This document shows, in pieces, positions 11,893 through 22,911 of a DNA stretch of 64,000 nucleotides (its first letter is position 1; every line of letters begins with the position of its first letter). Made by a program: the position numbers and the translations under genes. Source of the DNA: Ochotona curzoniae (Eukaryota; Chordata; Mammalia; Lagomorpha; Ochotonidae); NCBI RefSeq assembly GCF_017591425.1, contig NW_024465751.1, forward strand, positions 6,572,001-6,636,000, given 5' to 3'. The notes below the pieces were generated by a model. The model was not told the origin of the DNA and did not search any database. It worked only from the letters and a program-made list of their open reading frames with translations.

Positions 11893-12215
11893 TGCGATTT
11901 GAATGTCTGTGTTCCCCAGCCCCAGATAAATGTCGGTTTGGAAGTTAGTGTCCCGCCCTAAACCAATGCCCAAGGAACATGATCCCCAATATGCGAGTGC
12001 TAGGGGTTTATATCTTCAGACTGAAACTAGGTCCTTAGGCTCTACCATCAGGGGCCTCCTGCGAGTCCCCAGAGAGCTGCCTCACCACTTCCATCAGCGG
12101 AAGTTTCTGCGAGGAGAGTCCTTGTGGGATGTCCAATTGGACAGGCTCTAATTTTTGAGCCTCACTTCCTCCTGATCTGTTAGAAATAAATATTGACTCT
12201 GACAAATATGTGATA
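11893..12215 (+). mobile_element. MaLR (MLT1-like) LTR, second copy
   Basis: Starts TTTGAATGTCTGTGTTCCCC, then ACATGATCCCCAATATGCGAG, TCAGGGGCCTCCTGCGAGTC, AGAGAGCTGCCTCACCACTTCC and, near the end, TGTTAGAAATAAATATTGAC, which sits where MLT1 LTRs carry their AATAAA signal. The order and spacing fit an MLT1-type LTR with several small deletions. It lies 800 bp from another MLT1-like copy in the same orientation, so the two could be remains of one provirus; no internal sequence is recognisable between them. Confidence 0.5.
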
Positions 12216-13549
12216 ACAAGTACCGAGTGTCACAGTGTCAGATGGGACCTCTTCCCTACACTAAAAATCCCTTCTCTCCGTCTGCATCTCTCCCTCCACC
12301 TAGTTGAGGGCAAACACGGACTATTGTGTCCATGGCTTTATTTTTCCAGAATGTCATATGACTACACTATCATGCAATATTTAGCCATTTCAGGCTGATT
12401 CCTTCAATAATTATGTGTTGGATTTTTTTTTCTTTAATTTGACAATTACTGAGAACAATGATTCCGATTCATATATTTTAGATTGTACATTTATATTCCT
12501 AAAAGATACCACATGCACGTAGTAGCAGGGAAAGGTGACATGCAGCATTTAGCCAGAAAAGGTTTTGAGCTGGAAACCTAGTCTTTCTGATGTTTAATGT
12601 CTCTGTGAGAGATCACAGAAGGAGGTCTCCTTTCAAGTATCAAATGCAAGCCGATCCTTGTGATTGGAAGGTGCTTCATGGTCAACATTGCTGCCTGAGA
12701 GGCAAAGAAAGGGATGACTGGATGCTGTTATCCTGAGATCCCTGCAGATCCTGTCTCTGGGTGAAAGTGAATTCATTAAGAAGATAATGAAACCTAAGTT
12801 TCAGGCCTCATATTGGGATTTATTACTTTGTAATCTTAAGAAGATGGTAGGATCTCCTTCAGTTTAAGCCTTGCAGTAAAACAACACAAAACAAAAACAG
12901 AACAAACAACAACAAAAACAGTGTCAGCCCCTAGTTGTGCATTTTAGAAAATTTATGTTTGCTTGTCTCTTTATTCCAGAGAGTTCTATCTGCTTGTACC
13001 ACAGGACTTCTCAAAATTCCAAAACTATGCCAAATGAATCTGTTGAAAATAGAAAGAGTAGGGCAAGTTGTGCCAAATGCCCTTTGGTAATGAAAAGGGA
13101 TAAACATAAAGCTCATGTGGACTCCTAAATCTTCCATCTCACTGAATTTAAAAGCGTCAAATTAAGACCTTACCCTAAGATGTACACATTTCCATTTTGT
13201 ACAACCATTTAAAATTGGTTGTAGCCTACAGGTTATAATAATTACAGCCCTAAATAGATGAATAGCCACATGAGAGAAGGGCTTGTTACTATGCCTCATA
13301 TAGATCCCAATCTGAAGAAATCTGTTAAATTTCAGAAAATACATTACAGTAAAAGGAACAACATTATGTTTTTAAAACCAACATGCCCGTATTACTTTCA
13401 CTCCATATTGTGGTCATAGAGCCAGTGCTGCTTGCCAAGCAGGCACTCATACAGCAGCCCACACTCATGCTCCCAGGTCATGCTTGTCTGGCCTCTCTGG
13501 AATTCCTATGGTGCCTATTATGGTAGGAGCTGCACAGGCTGACCTGATG
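12216..13549. other. Unique DNA, nothing recognised
   Basis: Except for the A/C-rich run at 12879-12920 I see no named feature. Reading frames are short and unfamiliar. Confidence 0.4.
12879..12920. repeat. A/C-rich low-complexity run
   Basis: Interspersed AAC, AAAC and CAAA units form a low-complexity purine/C run. Confidence 0.85.
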
Positions 13550-13690
13550 GTAGTAGTTAGCATTTATTGATGCTGATAAAACTCCTGACACAGTGATGGA
13601 TGTTTTTCATGCATTAACTGATTTAATCTACTGAGATTTGGGTAGCTGTCATAAGTACACCGTTGGCCCTTAGTTCAGAGATGAATTAGA
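13550..13690 (-). repeat. MIR-type SINE fragment, antisense
   Basis: The pattern TAGCATTTATTGATGCTGAT, GATGGATGTTTTTCATGCAT, TTAACTGATTTAATCTACTG, then TTCAGAGATGAATTAGA corresponds to the antisense MIR order (GCATTTATTGAGC..., ACATGCATTAACTCATTTAAT..., ACAGATGAGGAAACTGAG). MIRs are ancient tRNA-derived SINEs found in all mammals. Confidence 0.55.
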
Positions 13691-14955
13691 AATAAAACAC
13701 AGGAGACAGAAGAAATCTTTTTTACTATTTCTATATTGCTTTAATACCAGTTTTATTATCTACAAGACTGATATGAGGATGTAGCTCATCATAAACCCAC
13801 CCCCTACAGCCAGCTCCTCTAGCTTCACTCTTCCATTTTTGAGACATGATCGTTGTGTCATTGGTCAGCTGGTCCACTGAGCACTCTCTTTGAAGATTGA
13901 ACCTGTGCTGTCCAAGTGCCACGCGGCTGATAAGGGTTGGTTTCTATGGGGAGAGTGCGGGAAATAGAAGAAGCAAGAAAAGACATACTTTTGAGATTTT
14001 CTTTGCTCATTCAAGACTATTTCTGGTGCTGCAACTCAGATCTGGCCCTTATGTGAAAATGTGCGACTTGCTTCTAGTCCTAAACCTAGAATGTTTCCCT
14101 TTAGTTTTTCTAAGTCTACCTGAGAAGCATTGCTGCCTCCTGCTGTTCTCTATCCTTTCACTAAATGAATCTCTGTTGATACAGGCATCAAGTTTACTTA
14201 CTCAGCACAAAGGTATTCTTTTCTAAAATTAAATTGTGTGGCTGAAGTCTCCTTTTTTTCCCAGCATAGTCCCTTCCCTATTTCTGCAAAGCAAGATGTT
14301 CTTACTTGTTCTAGTGGACATCGAGGTTGTAATAATAAGCCAAGTTCTGCTTGCAACACTAGATGAGATGTATCTATTGCATCCAATGCCTCTGGAAGCT
14401 CTGCTTTGCACTGCACTCTTATGCTCATGGAAAATGTCCATTGAAAACCTGTCCCAGTGTCCACTCTGTCATCCACAGGCAACACCTAAAGGCAGACTAA
14501 TAAGAAGGCCCACAGTTGAACGCTCCTCTGGATACATCCCCTGGATAAAAATGAGGAAAATTTAAAGACTGCTTTTCTGGACAGGGAGAAATTATTTTCA
14601 AGATTATTATTTGCAATTTAATCACTTGGTAAAGGACAAAATCGAACCAAATGCTTTGAGCGAGACTATCCACTACTATGGACTTGTAGAAGAGATAAAA
14701 AGAAACAGATGTATGTCTTGTATTTCAGGCGACTTGTTTTAGCTGAATGTTAACAAGATTCTTGGGATGAAACAGAAGCGAGTTTGCTGTGTGGCCCTAA
14801 TCAATTCTGAATTCTACCAGTTTTAAACTGTCAGGATGGACTCTAAGCTGATATATTTGTTGTCGTACCAAAAGTGAAAATATAAATTGAGCTATGCTCA
14901 GGAACAAAATGGCGTAAAGGGTGAAGAGAGTAATGTACAGAGCTTGTTGAAAACT
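13691..14955. other. Unique DNA, nothing recognised
   Basis: Two overlapping opposite-strand frames of about 100 codons at 14198-14565 have no familiar motifs and are probably chance. Confidence 0.4.
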
Positions 14956-14959
14956 GTAG

Positions 14960-15060
14960 AACTCATGCTTCCCTCCAGCCCTCAGGACACAGCCCCTCCA
15001 ACCTCAGTCTCCAGGCTCCAGGACCATGAGAGTAAATCCCCTGCCTACGTCACTCAGATT
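14960..15060 (+). mobile_element. Possible MLT1-like LTR 3' end
   Basis: CAGTCTCCAGGCTCCAGGAC followed by CATGAGAGTAAATCCCCTGC resembles the 3' end of MLT1-type LTRs (cagcctccagaactgtgagaaataaat). Only about 100 bp is readable, so this is tentative. Confidence 0.3.
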
Positions 15061-16378
15061 TGATGCTCAGGAAATGTTAGGAAGCAAACTCAAGGTAGAA
15101 CACATTACCATGTCAGCTGAGTGCCTGGAAGAGGCACAAACAGAATCCTACGCAGTTTCGTAGTTTTTCTCAATGAGTTTTATCGGTGACCAAAGCGATT
15201 TCTTACACTCCATTGACTCATTTCTACCTTCATCTTTTCTACTTTTGAGAATTAGCAGAAAATTCCTGGTTTTGACCTTGCGTATAAGGCATAAATGTAA
15301 GACAAGGGGTGATGTGATACACACTAAAACATTTCTAACTGTGTTGAGGATGGTCTCAAAACTTCTGAAAGTGAAACATGACCCTATTTGGCACATGTTA
15401 ATTCACAATAAATATCAAAACACAGTATCACAGAGTTGGGAAACCCATACAATGGCCTTTTTTTTTAAGGTGTATATCTGCTTTTCCTATGTCTTCAGTT
15501 GTCTAAGCACCATAGGATTTGGGATTTGTCAGTGTCTAACTCTGCGCCGTGGCTCCAGCCCAGCCCAGGACTTAGGCTAAGAGCCAGCAGCCAACATCTT
15601 GCTCCTTGTCCTGATTGTTCCTGACTTAGGTCTCCAATGCTTTGGGAATGCAAATTCTGTTTATGTATGCAAAACTAAACTTTGGAAATCACAGGATATA
15701 TACAGACGTAGATTCATGGAAGACTAATGAGACTGTATAAATATTCAGTCCATGAATAGAACCTTGTGAAAAATGAAGTGTTAGTCAGAAGATGTTACAT
15801 TTTGCCAAAATGTCATTCCTGTAGGGCCATCACCTCCAATTATCAGCTCAGCAGCATCAATCACCTAAACACTGTTGTCAAAAGTGTCATTAGAGTGACT
15901 CTAGATTCTGATAAGTGAACCCACTTCCTTTACAGGACTTATTTTAAGCTGTCTTGGTCCTTTGCCTCATTCAGGATCTTGGAAGCTGCTTTCACCAGAG
16001 TTCTCATATTGTTCAGATCTTAAAATATATGATGTCCTGGAAAATTCACCAGCATGCAACACAGGATCCCAAATAAGGCATGGTTTTGCATTGAGGCTTA
16101 GAAGGCTACAACTCCAAAGGAAGCTGGCCAGACTGGTTACAGGAACCTTACCACCTGACTAAGGGTCAGATAGTAGATTGCCTAGGAGCTTTCGGCCCAA
16201 GACTGGCTTCGAGAAGCAGTCTGATCTGTCATTACAAAAGTTGGTTTCACAGTCAAGCACTGTCATGTCTAATCCTAAATAGCCAGAAACTTACTTGTGC
16301 TTGCTAAACAATTCTCGCATAAGAATTCTGTTCAATTAATTATGCAAATAGACATACCTGTGTCATGCATAAATCAGT

Positions 16379-16405
16379 ATATGGGATGATTCTATCATCC
16401 CATAT
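16379..16405. other. Perfect 12-bp inverted repeat with 3-nt loop
   Basis: ATATGGGATGAT at 16379-16390 is the exact reverse complement of ATCATCCCATAT at 16394-16405, with TCT between. It could form a tight hairpin in single-stranded DNA or RNA. No function is implied by context. Confidence 0.9.
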
Positions 16406-16596
16406 GGTTCTCTTTGGAACTTTTCCTTGCAATCTTATTGGAGGAACAAAAGAATGATCATTTTTCTGTAGCTCTTGGCATAGAAGATAGATTTCAGTTT
16501 GTTCGCTGTGGAACTTCATTTACTATGCCCACTTTCATTAACCTTGTTTTGTTTGTTATTGACTAAAGGGGGATAATGACTGATCCTACAACAAAG

Positions 16597-16690
16597 ATGT
16601 GTGTATGTGTGTGTGTGGTATGTGTATGTAAATATACACATACACATATGTTTATATGTACGGATACACACACAGACACATACACAGACA
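16597..16690. repeat. Compound TG/CA microsatellite with palindromic centre
   Basis: A TG-rich tract (16597-16629) is followed by a CA-rich tract (16636-16690). Around the switch, TATGTGTATGT (16619-16629) is the reverse complement of ACATACACATA (16638-16648), giving an 11-bp stem and an 8-nt loop. Confidence 0.9.
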
Positions 16691-17237
16691 CCATAGAATT
16701 GTAAGCCACCTCACTTTCTTAGACAACTGCTAAATCCTACAAAACTTAACAGCAAAACTTCTAAGTCTATATTGTGAAATACATGAAATCTGTTCACTTT
16801 ATATAAGTAAAATAAGTTGAAAAAAAATAAAAATAAGAAGACATCCTAAATTGTCTTAATGACAGTAACTATTAAATATTGTGTAATGTAATGCAATGAC
16901 AGAAAAAAAAATCAATGGAATGAATGAATAAATACTTGCCAGCATAGAAATTATAAGTGATTAGATATTTAAAATTCATGTGTTCTGTTTACATTTAAAA
17001 TGTTTTTTTCCATTATGAAATGTGCTGATATTCATACTATATTCAATATTCTGGGCCAGCAAGCAGTTAATCTTTAGTCTTCCTTTAACATTTTTTAGTC
17101 TCATGAGTAATCATGTTTGTTTCTAAACCTATATATTCATGTCATGGATATGCTTTAAATCGATAGATATGAGTAGATAAAAGCTGTTTATGTGGAAACT
17201 AAGTTAACCACTGAAGAAAGACTTAATGAAAATGAAG

Positions 17238-17575
17238 CATTGCGCCTGGTGTGGTAGTCTAGCAGATAAAGTCCTCACCTTGCACACTCCAGGATCCCAT
17301 ATGGGCGCCAGTTCTAATCAGGGTGGCCCCACTTCCCATCCAGCACTCTGCTTGTGGCCTGGGGAGGCAGTTGAGGAAAGCCCAACTCCTTGGGACTCTG
17401 CACCCACATGGGAAACCCAGACGAGGCTCCGGGTTCCTGGGTTCAGATTGGCGCAGTCCAACTGTTGCAGCCGCTTGTAGCGGTGAATCAATGGTTGGTA
17501 GATCTTCCTTTGTCTATCCTACTCTCTGTATGTCTCTGACTTTTCAGTCAAAAATGAAATAAATCTTTTAAACAA
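17238..17575 (+). repeat. CSINE, sense, moderately young
   Basis: A nearly complete copy: head GCGCCTGGTGTGGTAGTCTAG, TCCCATATGGGCGCCAGTTC B-box region, CTCTGCTTGTGGCCTGGGGA, CACCCACATGGGAAACCCAG, GTTGCAGCCGCTTGTAGCGG and a tail ending TGAAATAAATCTTTTAAA. Flanking AATGAAA motifs at both ends could be the remains of a target-site duplication, but this is weak. Several CpGs survive, so it is younger than most copies here. Confidence 0.9.
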
Positions 17576-18094
17576 TGAAAGATTTCTTCTATTGATGTAG
17601 ATGGGGGAAATAACTTGCAAAAGAGAAGTGTTGGTAAAAATCTAGATGCATTGTAAAACTCAAATATCTTTACATGTGTTTAATTTCTCTACAATTTAAA
17701 GAAGCTGGGACTGAATTTCAAAAATTTCAGACAAGTTTTTCTTTGGGGAAAAAGAAACATCACTGAGCAAATAACAGCTCTTCTGAATAATGAGCCACTT
17801 GAAGATTTTTATTTATAGGAGAGAAATAACGAATACTTCCATTGAACGAAGTGTAATCCTTTCTTGGTGCTTTTAAAGTACAACTGGTCCTCATATTGCA
17901 CAAACTCAGGCTTTCTAATTTAATTGAACAATAGCTTACTACTAAATCTAATGGTCATTTCTTAGTTATTTTACTATGGGAACTTTACCTTCTGAAGTAG
18001 TTAATTTTCTCTTTCTCCTTAAAATATGCTTTTTTCCAGAAATAAATCCACATATCCACAATCAGTTAAATGTGACAAATGGGTTCAGAAAACA
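17576..18094. other. Unique DNA, nothing recognised
   Basis: I see no repeat or reading frame worth naming. Confidence 0.4.
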
Positions 18095-18365
18095 CCTTGG
18101 AGTCACTTTCACTCCATGCTTATTGCAATTCAATTCATAACAGCTAAAATATAGAAACAACTCCGAAGCCCATCAAATGCTCACTGGATAAAGGAAAAGT
18201 GTTGTACACACAATATGGAATACTATTCAGTCATCACAAAGAATGAAACCCTGTCTTTTGCAACAAAATGAATGTATATGGAAGCCATCATGCAGAGTGA
18301 AGTGACCAGTCTCAAAAAGACAAATACTGCATATTTTCCTGATTTGTAGCAATTAATATGCAAAC
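18095..18365 (+). mobile_element. L1 3' end fragment
   Basis: ATAACAGCTAAAATATAGAA, AATGCTCACTGGATAAAGGA, AATATGGAATACTATTCAGT, TGCAGAGTGAAGTGACCAGT and AAATACTGCATATTTTCCTG are in order, as in the last 300 bp of L1 ORF2 and start of its 3' UTR. It is a short, 5'-truncated piece. Confidence 0.8.
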
Positions 18366-19649
18366 AACGTAATCTATATTAGCAAAATTAGCCTTTTGCG
18401 ATTTGATTATTATATGCAACCCTTATCAACACTCCTACAGAACAGTGATTCTTTTTACTTAGCGTTTGTTAAATTCTTTACTTACAGGATATCTCAGTCT
18501 GTGATTATAAAAATAACTGCAAGCGTGTCATTGTGAAAACCAAAAGGCAGCAAAGTATCCTCTTTCTAGGATTGTTGTGAATGCTAAATCCAAATAAAAT
18601 ACAAAACTGTGGGGCTCAAGCAAAAATATTTCCTAATGTTATTAAAGAGTGTGACCACATTATTTTTCTATCACTCCCATGGCAGGTGGGTTTCACACCA
18701 TTGCTTTGCCTCTGTGAACATGCTTTTACCCCATTTAATTTGTATGAAACATCGATCGCTCGGTCAAATTTTGTCTTCTGTTTAGCAAATACAAACAAAG
18801 CAAATGTATTTCTTGTCAAGGCTGACTTATTTTTGGTTCACCCATTCTCATTTCTTCTTCATCCTTTGGATGGGCTGCTTTAAGTTACGGATAGTAGTTG
18901 CACTAACAGTGTTCTAAGTTAGGGATGTACTTTCTTTGAAAGTATCTTTGAGTGATTACCATATCACTACCTCCTGAGTCTAATGTTCCTCAGGTAATCC
19001 TTTTCGTACAAAGCATTCATACTGTAACTACAAGTATTCATAAAGGATTTGATTTTGATGCTAAGTCCCAACCACATGCTTTTCTGAGTCATCTCCATTA
19101 AGCTGATGACTGCCAAGTGGATCCCACATTCTCTGAAAAGTTCAGCTGTAAATATCTAGCTCAGATATTCCCTGTGAGCTAAATTAATCCAAATGTAAAT
19201 GGAGATAAACTCAAACTTGGGTATTAATGTATGTCTGAATGGGATTTACTTTAAGGCATTTGAAAAGGTTTAAATATCAGTTTGGAAACCATGTCTGTCA
19301 GGGCAATGTGAATTGTGGTAAAAGAGAAGCTAACAGACACCTCAGGTGAAGCATGTCGAAGTTTAGTGAGCTCATACAGATCATGCATAAATAAATAAAT
19401 CAGAACTTTTAAAATGATTATCTAGTTTAAGGAGGTATCATACTATGTTTGAGATGAAGTCATTAGGGTTGGAAGATTCATATAAATTTGCGAGGTAAAC
19501 ATCTTTTTTGCTTTCATGGGAGAGCACCAGTACTTGAGAATAGAGACAACATTGTAACATCCCAGATGTCTGAAATGATTTAACTTTTATGTCTTTTAGT
19601 GAAAAGCTAAAGAAAACGCTTTCGCCAATGGGTGGCAAAAGCATGTCAG
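18366..19649. other. Unique DNA, nothing recognised
   Basis: No family recognised. Frames of up to 100 codons (18581-18883) show no known motif. Confidence 0.4.
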
Positions 19650-20285
19650 ATCACTTTCAGACAAGAGCTTTTAATGAACAAAAGGGATAAAAATCCTGAA
19701 GGATTGTACCAAGAAATGAACCCTAACATTGCCAGTACAATCCTGAAGATCATATGCGATCAAGCCGATGGCAATGTGAACCTCAAAGTGATTCAGTGAG
19801 CCACAAAAGGTCAAAGCACAGCTAATCATCTTACACAGGATTCTGAAGGCCTTGTTGACTTTCTGGAAGACTGAAGAATTTTAATATTATTATTGTTATG
19901 AGCATACTTTGAGAAGTTATTTGAAGTTTTAGCAGAAAGTGCCCAGGGAAGCTTCAGTAGAGAATCCTTCTCCACCTTGACAAGACCTTTACTCATTCCT
20001 CTCGTCAAACAAGAGAAATTTTGTGCAAGTTTCTGTGGGAAATCATTAGACCTTCACCTTCAGGTCCAATTTATCAACTTCTAAATTATTTTTCTTTCTT
20101 AATCTTAAAATAGAATCTTTAAATAGCATAAAATTTTTCTACAATTAATAATGGAAAAATATGGCACTGGTCTGATTAAATTCCCATGACCCTTAGTTTT
20201 TTGGGGGATAGACCAAATGACTAGTATTGTGGATTATAAAAATGTGTTGAGTTTTATGGAGCCCTTCTTGAACAATACCTTATAC
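19650..20285 (+). mobile_element. Mariner transposase fossil (TcMar)
   Basis: The stretch 19975-20280 translates in broken frames into the C-terminal half of a mariner-type transposase. The segment THSSRQTREILCKFLWEIIR (about 19990-20052) matches the block after the second catalytic Asp in mariner enzymes (D-N-A-x-x-H-S-S). Further on, TTCCCATGACCCTTAGTTTT and GGGGGATAGACCAAATGAC fit the following region (nSQDPqFFrDGLn). Stops and lost residues, including the third catalytic Asp region, make it dead. The upstream part (19660-19850) probably belongs to the same element. No terminal inverted repeats were found. Confidence 0.65.
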
Positions 20286-20695
20286 TTAATAATTTTGCTT
20301 TTAGTTTTGCTTATTTTTTTTTATGATAAACCTTTTGAAGTTGCTATCTATGTTGTTGGTAACATTCTGATTCTGAAGTGCTATAGTAATTACACAGGCA
20401 TTCACTGCAATGTTGTGATCCATATTTGAAATATAAATGATTTTCAAATAGTCCATATAAACTTTTCATTGTTGTTGCATTACATTTTACAAAAACTCTT
20501 TGTACCCACCTCATTGATTTGTGTAACAATTTCATTTAAATCCAAAGCCAAATTTATACTACTCACAACCGAAAAGCTTATTTATGTATTTTTTTCTTTG
20601 TTCTCTATTTTTGTATGTGTTAGGATCATCCATTCATGTGTAGCAATTTTAAGAATACAATTATTTTAGCTGCTCTCTGTCCCTCACATTCAGTA
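20286..20695. other. AT-rich unassigned DNA
   Basis: Follows the mariner remnant; nothing recognised. Confidence 0.35.
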
Positions 20696-20699
20696 TGGA

Positions 20700-21500
20700 C
20701 CTAACTTGATCCTACCCAGACTTAGCTCACATCACACATCTACCTCCTTACTTTCATTACCGAGTTCATTGCCACACCTGATTCTTCATAATTTTCTCAC
20801 CAGAAATTTAAACAAACCAATTGTATGTGCCTTATGTCACTAGTAATTTAGCCAAGTTCTCTTTCTACAACAATTTGATCATGTCCCTTTCCACCCAGGA
20901 CGCAGTTCTGTTTCCATTACATAGCTACTAAGTCAGAGTCCAATCTAATCTTGCTGTACACTGCATTTGCTGTTTGGTTCCCATTTCTTTCCTTAACTTC
21001 CAGCCCCCATAGTCTATCATTTTTCAAAAAAGCATGGTCTCCCAGACCTTTGTTTTTGGGTTTTTTTTTTTTTTGCCTCTTCTGTGTCTGCTTGATAAAT
21101 ACTTGTCACTTCTATTTCTGATTAAATGAATTCAACTCTAATTAAGTACATATAATTCATTACTTACACACTGTTTTCAATACACTTTGCTCATATCTTT
21201 ATTATACCACTTTTAGCATTGTATAAGTGCAGTCAATCATTATGTTATTTCTCTTTAGTTATAATACTAGATTCTTGTTGAAAAGGAAACTTTCTTATTT
21301 GTCATATTCAGGTTTACATGTGCAAACCTGGTATCCAGCATGATACCTTTTTACCTTCGGTCAGGATTTTTACCTATAAAATTCTGTAACTGCTTGGCTT
21401 GTCAAGCTGCTTGAGGTCAGAACAAATATTTCTCTCTACTTAAGTGTCCCTTTACTAATATTAACTTACTTATTTGTAATCATCAAGAATTCCATTTTGG
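20700..21500 (+). repeat. Possible L2 (LINE2) remnant
   Basis: C/T-rich text with phrases such as CACCTGATTCTTCATAATTTT and, near 21395, TTGTCAAGCTGCTTGAGGTC resembles the 3' part of L2 (...tagaatgtaagctccatgagggcagg...). The match is loose; the boundaries are guesses. A poly(T) run interrupts it at 21056-21074. Confidence 0.3.
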
Positions 21501-21712
21501 CATATTATTAGAAATATATTCATAAATGATATGCAAGCTTAATGTTTTATATGCACAAATGTATGTATATGTGGAGGAGAAAGACTGAAGAAAATAAAGA
21601 AATCAAGACTCAGTGGATATCACATTTTAGAACTATGCTAGATTTCTGTTTTAATACAATTTAATTAACTCTTCCAACAACTATTAGTTCAGGGCATTTT
21701 CATTTACTGATG

Positions 21713-21717
21713 CTTAC
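21713..21717. repeat. Left target-site duplication of LTR (CTTAC)
   Basis: CTTAC immediately precedes the TG terminus of the LTR and is repeated right after its other terminus at 22508-22512. Confidence 0.85.
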
Positions 21718-21836
21718 TGCCGGAGTCCAGCTCCAGCTGAGTTCAGAACTCGAGAACGGTGCGTGGAGTAGGTGTAGAAAAGAAATGGACCACTACAATT
21801 TCAGGATCATAATGGACGTGCGAGAAAGCTGTTCGC

Positions 21837-21842
21837 TTTATT
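21837..21842 (-). promoter_or_regulatory. LTR polyadenylation signal (AATAAA)
   Basis: TTTATT on the plus strand gives AATAAA on the LTR's coding strand, placed where the R region of an LTR normally has it. Confidence 0.65.
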
Positions 21843-22138
21843 ATACAGAAGCCTTCACAAACTCTGGCACGGACTTTTCACACCTGGTCAAGCGGGCATT
21901 CCTAAGGATAGTTCTGCCAATTGTTTCACCTTGAGGCAGGATATCAGCCGTCCTAATCCTGTGGTCAGGAAGTTCTCAATAGACGGCATATATCAATCAG
22001 TAACACATTCCTACTACAATCCTCTTTCTACAACTTAGTCTTGAATCAGTTAAGGGAGGAAGTGCATCACAGAAGGAGGGACCTAAAGATCAAGGAAAGA
22101 GGGAAAGAATACCACTACACCTAAGGACTTAACACCCT

Positions 22139-22220
22139 GATTAGCATATGGTCAATGGGGGAGGAAAACCCTGAGCATGGGTTCCTGCTACATCTTTGAT
22201 TAACATACGATCAATGGGGG
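22139..22220 (-). promoter_or_regulatory. U3 direct repeats (candidate LTR enhancer)
   Basis: Two 23-bp copies at 22139-22161 and 22198-22220 differ at three positions and share the block TCAATGGGGG. Tandem repeats in U3 are a common enhancer arrangement in retroviral LTRs. Function is inferred only from position. Confidence 0.6.
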
Positions 22221-22507
22221 CAGCTGAGACAGCATGAATAGTAAAAGGCCCTTTTACTAAGACATTATCAGCAGCATCAACTTCCGAGCTCACATTGATA
22301 GTAAAGACCAACTCCACAGTGACATACCGAAATCTCAGAGGGGTTGTTTGGTGTTCATGCAAAAGGAGGTGGAAATGCCTTCAGGTGGATGCAGAGAAAT
22401 CCACCAGGCCTGGCCATACAGTGGGAAATTCCTTGTGGCCTTGCCTGCAATGGAACAGTTCTGTTCACATCTTCGTGGCTTCCACATCCACTGCATGAAC
22501 CCCAGCA

Positions 22508-22512
22508 CTTAC
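22508..22512. repeat. Right target-site duplication of LTR (CTTAC)
   Basis: Exact copy of 21713-21717 directly after the CA terminus. Confidence 0.85.
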
Positions 22513-22887
22513 AATGAAGCGCAAAGAATGTAGCTGCATTCACCTTAGTCACAGATTGAGTTAGTATTATAAAGTCAAATTAGGTTCTTCTACAGTAAGA
22601 AGCACCCCAGATACTAATACCTTATGTTCATGAAGATTTATTTTTCACTCACACTCCATGTTTCTTAGAACAAAAATTTTCAGTTCATCACAGTCCTTAT
22701 GAGATGTAGACTGGCAGTCAATGCTAATTTCAGATGCCATCAGGCACCACTGTTGACATTTCTTCACCAAAACCTCACCTGTCTTCGATTATCCAGTTGC
22801 AGGGATAAGAGTTGAACAATTCTAATTTTTCCCTGGGAAGTATAAAGGATAAATTCTCTGAGAAATAATCAAGGATCACCCTGAAGA

Positions 22888-22911
22888 GGGGTGTGTGTGT
22901 GGGGGGGGGTA
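22888..22911. repeat. (GT)n followed by (G)n
   Basis: GTGTGTGTGT runs into about ten consecutive G residues. Confidence 0.9.

Larger units (their letters stand above)
15061..17237. other. Unique DNA with two hairpin-forming sites
   Basis: No repeat family recognised except the TG/CA repeat near 16.6 kb and a short perfect hairpin at 16379-16405. A 135-codon frame at 15173-15580 on the plus strand has no recognisable domain. Confidence 0.4.
21718..22507 (-). mobile_element. Solo LTR of an endogenous retrovirus, 790 bp
   Basis: On the minus strand the element runs TGCTGGGG...CTCCGGCA, the usual TG...CA LTR termini, and a perfect 5-bp duplication (CTTAC) flanks both ends. An AATAAA signal lies on the minus strand at 21842-21837, about 120 bp before the 3' end, as expected for the R/U5 part. 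The U3 side has two 23-bp near-identical direct repeats 59 bp apart (22139 and 22198). No gag, pol or env sequence adjoins it, so recombination between the two LTRs has probably removed a provirus. I cannot name the family; a 5-bp duplication is compatible with several ERV classes. Reading frames across it are chance frames. Confidence 0.8.

Noticed and set aside
13897..14565. Cluster of about 100-codon frames on both strands
   Set aside because: Mutually overlapping, hydrophobic by composition only, and no family resemblance.
15173..15580. 135-codon plus-strand frame
   Set aside because: No recognisable domain, signal or compositional bias; overlapping minus-strand frame of similar size suggests chance.
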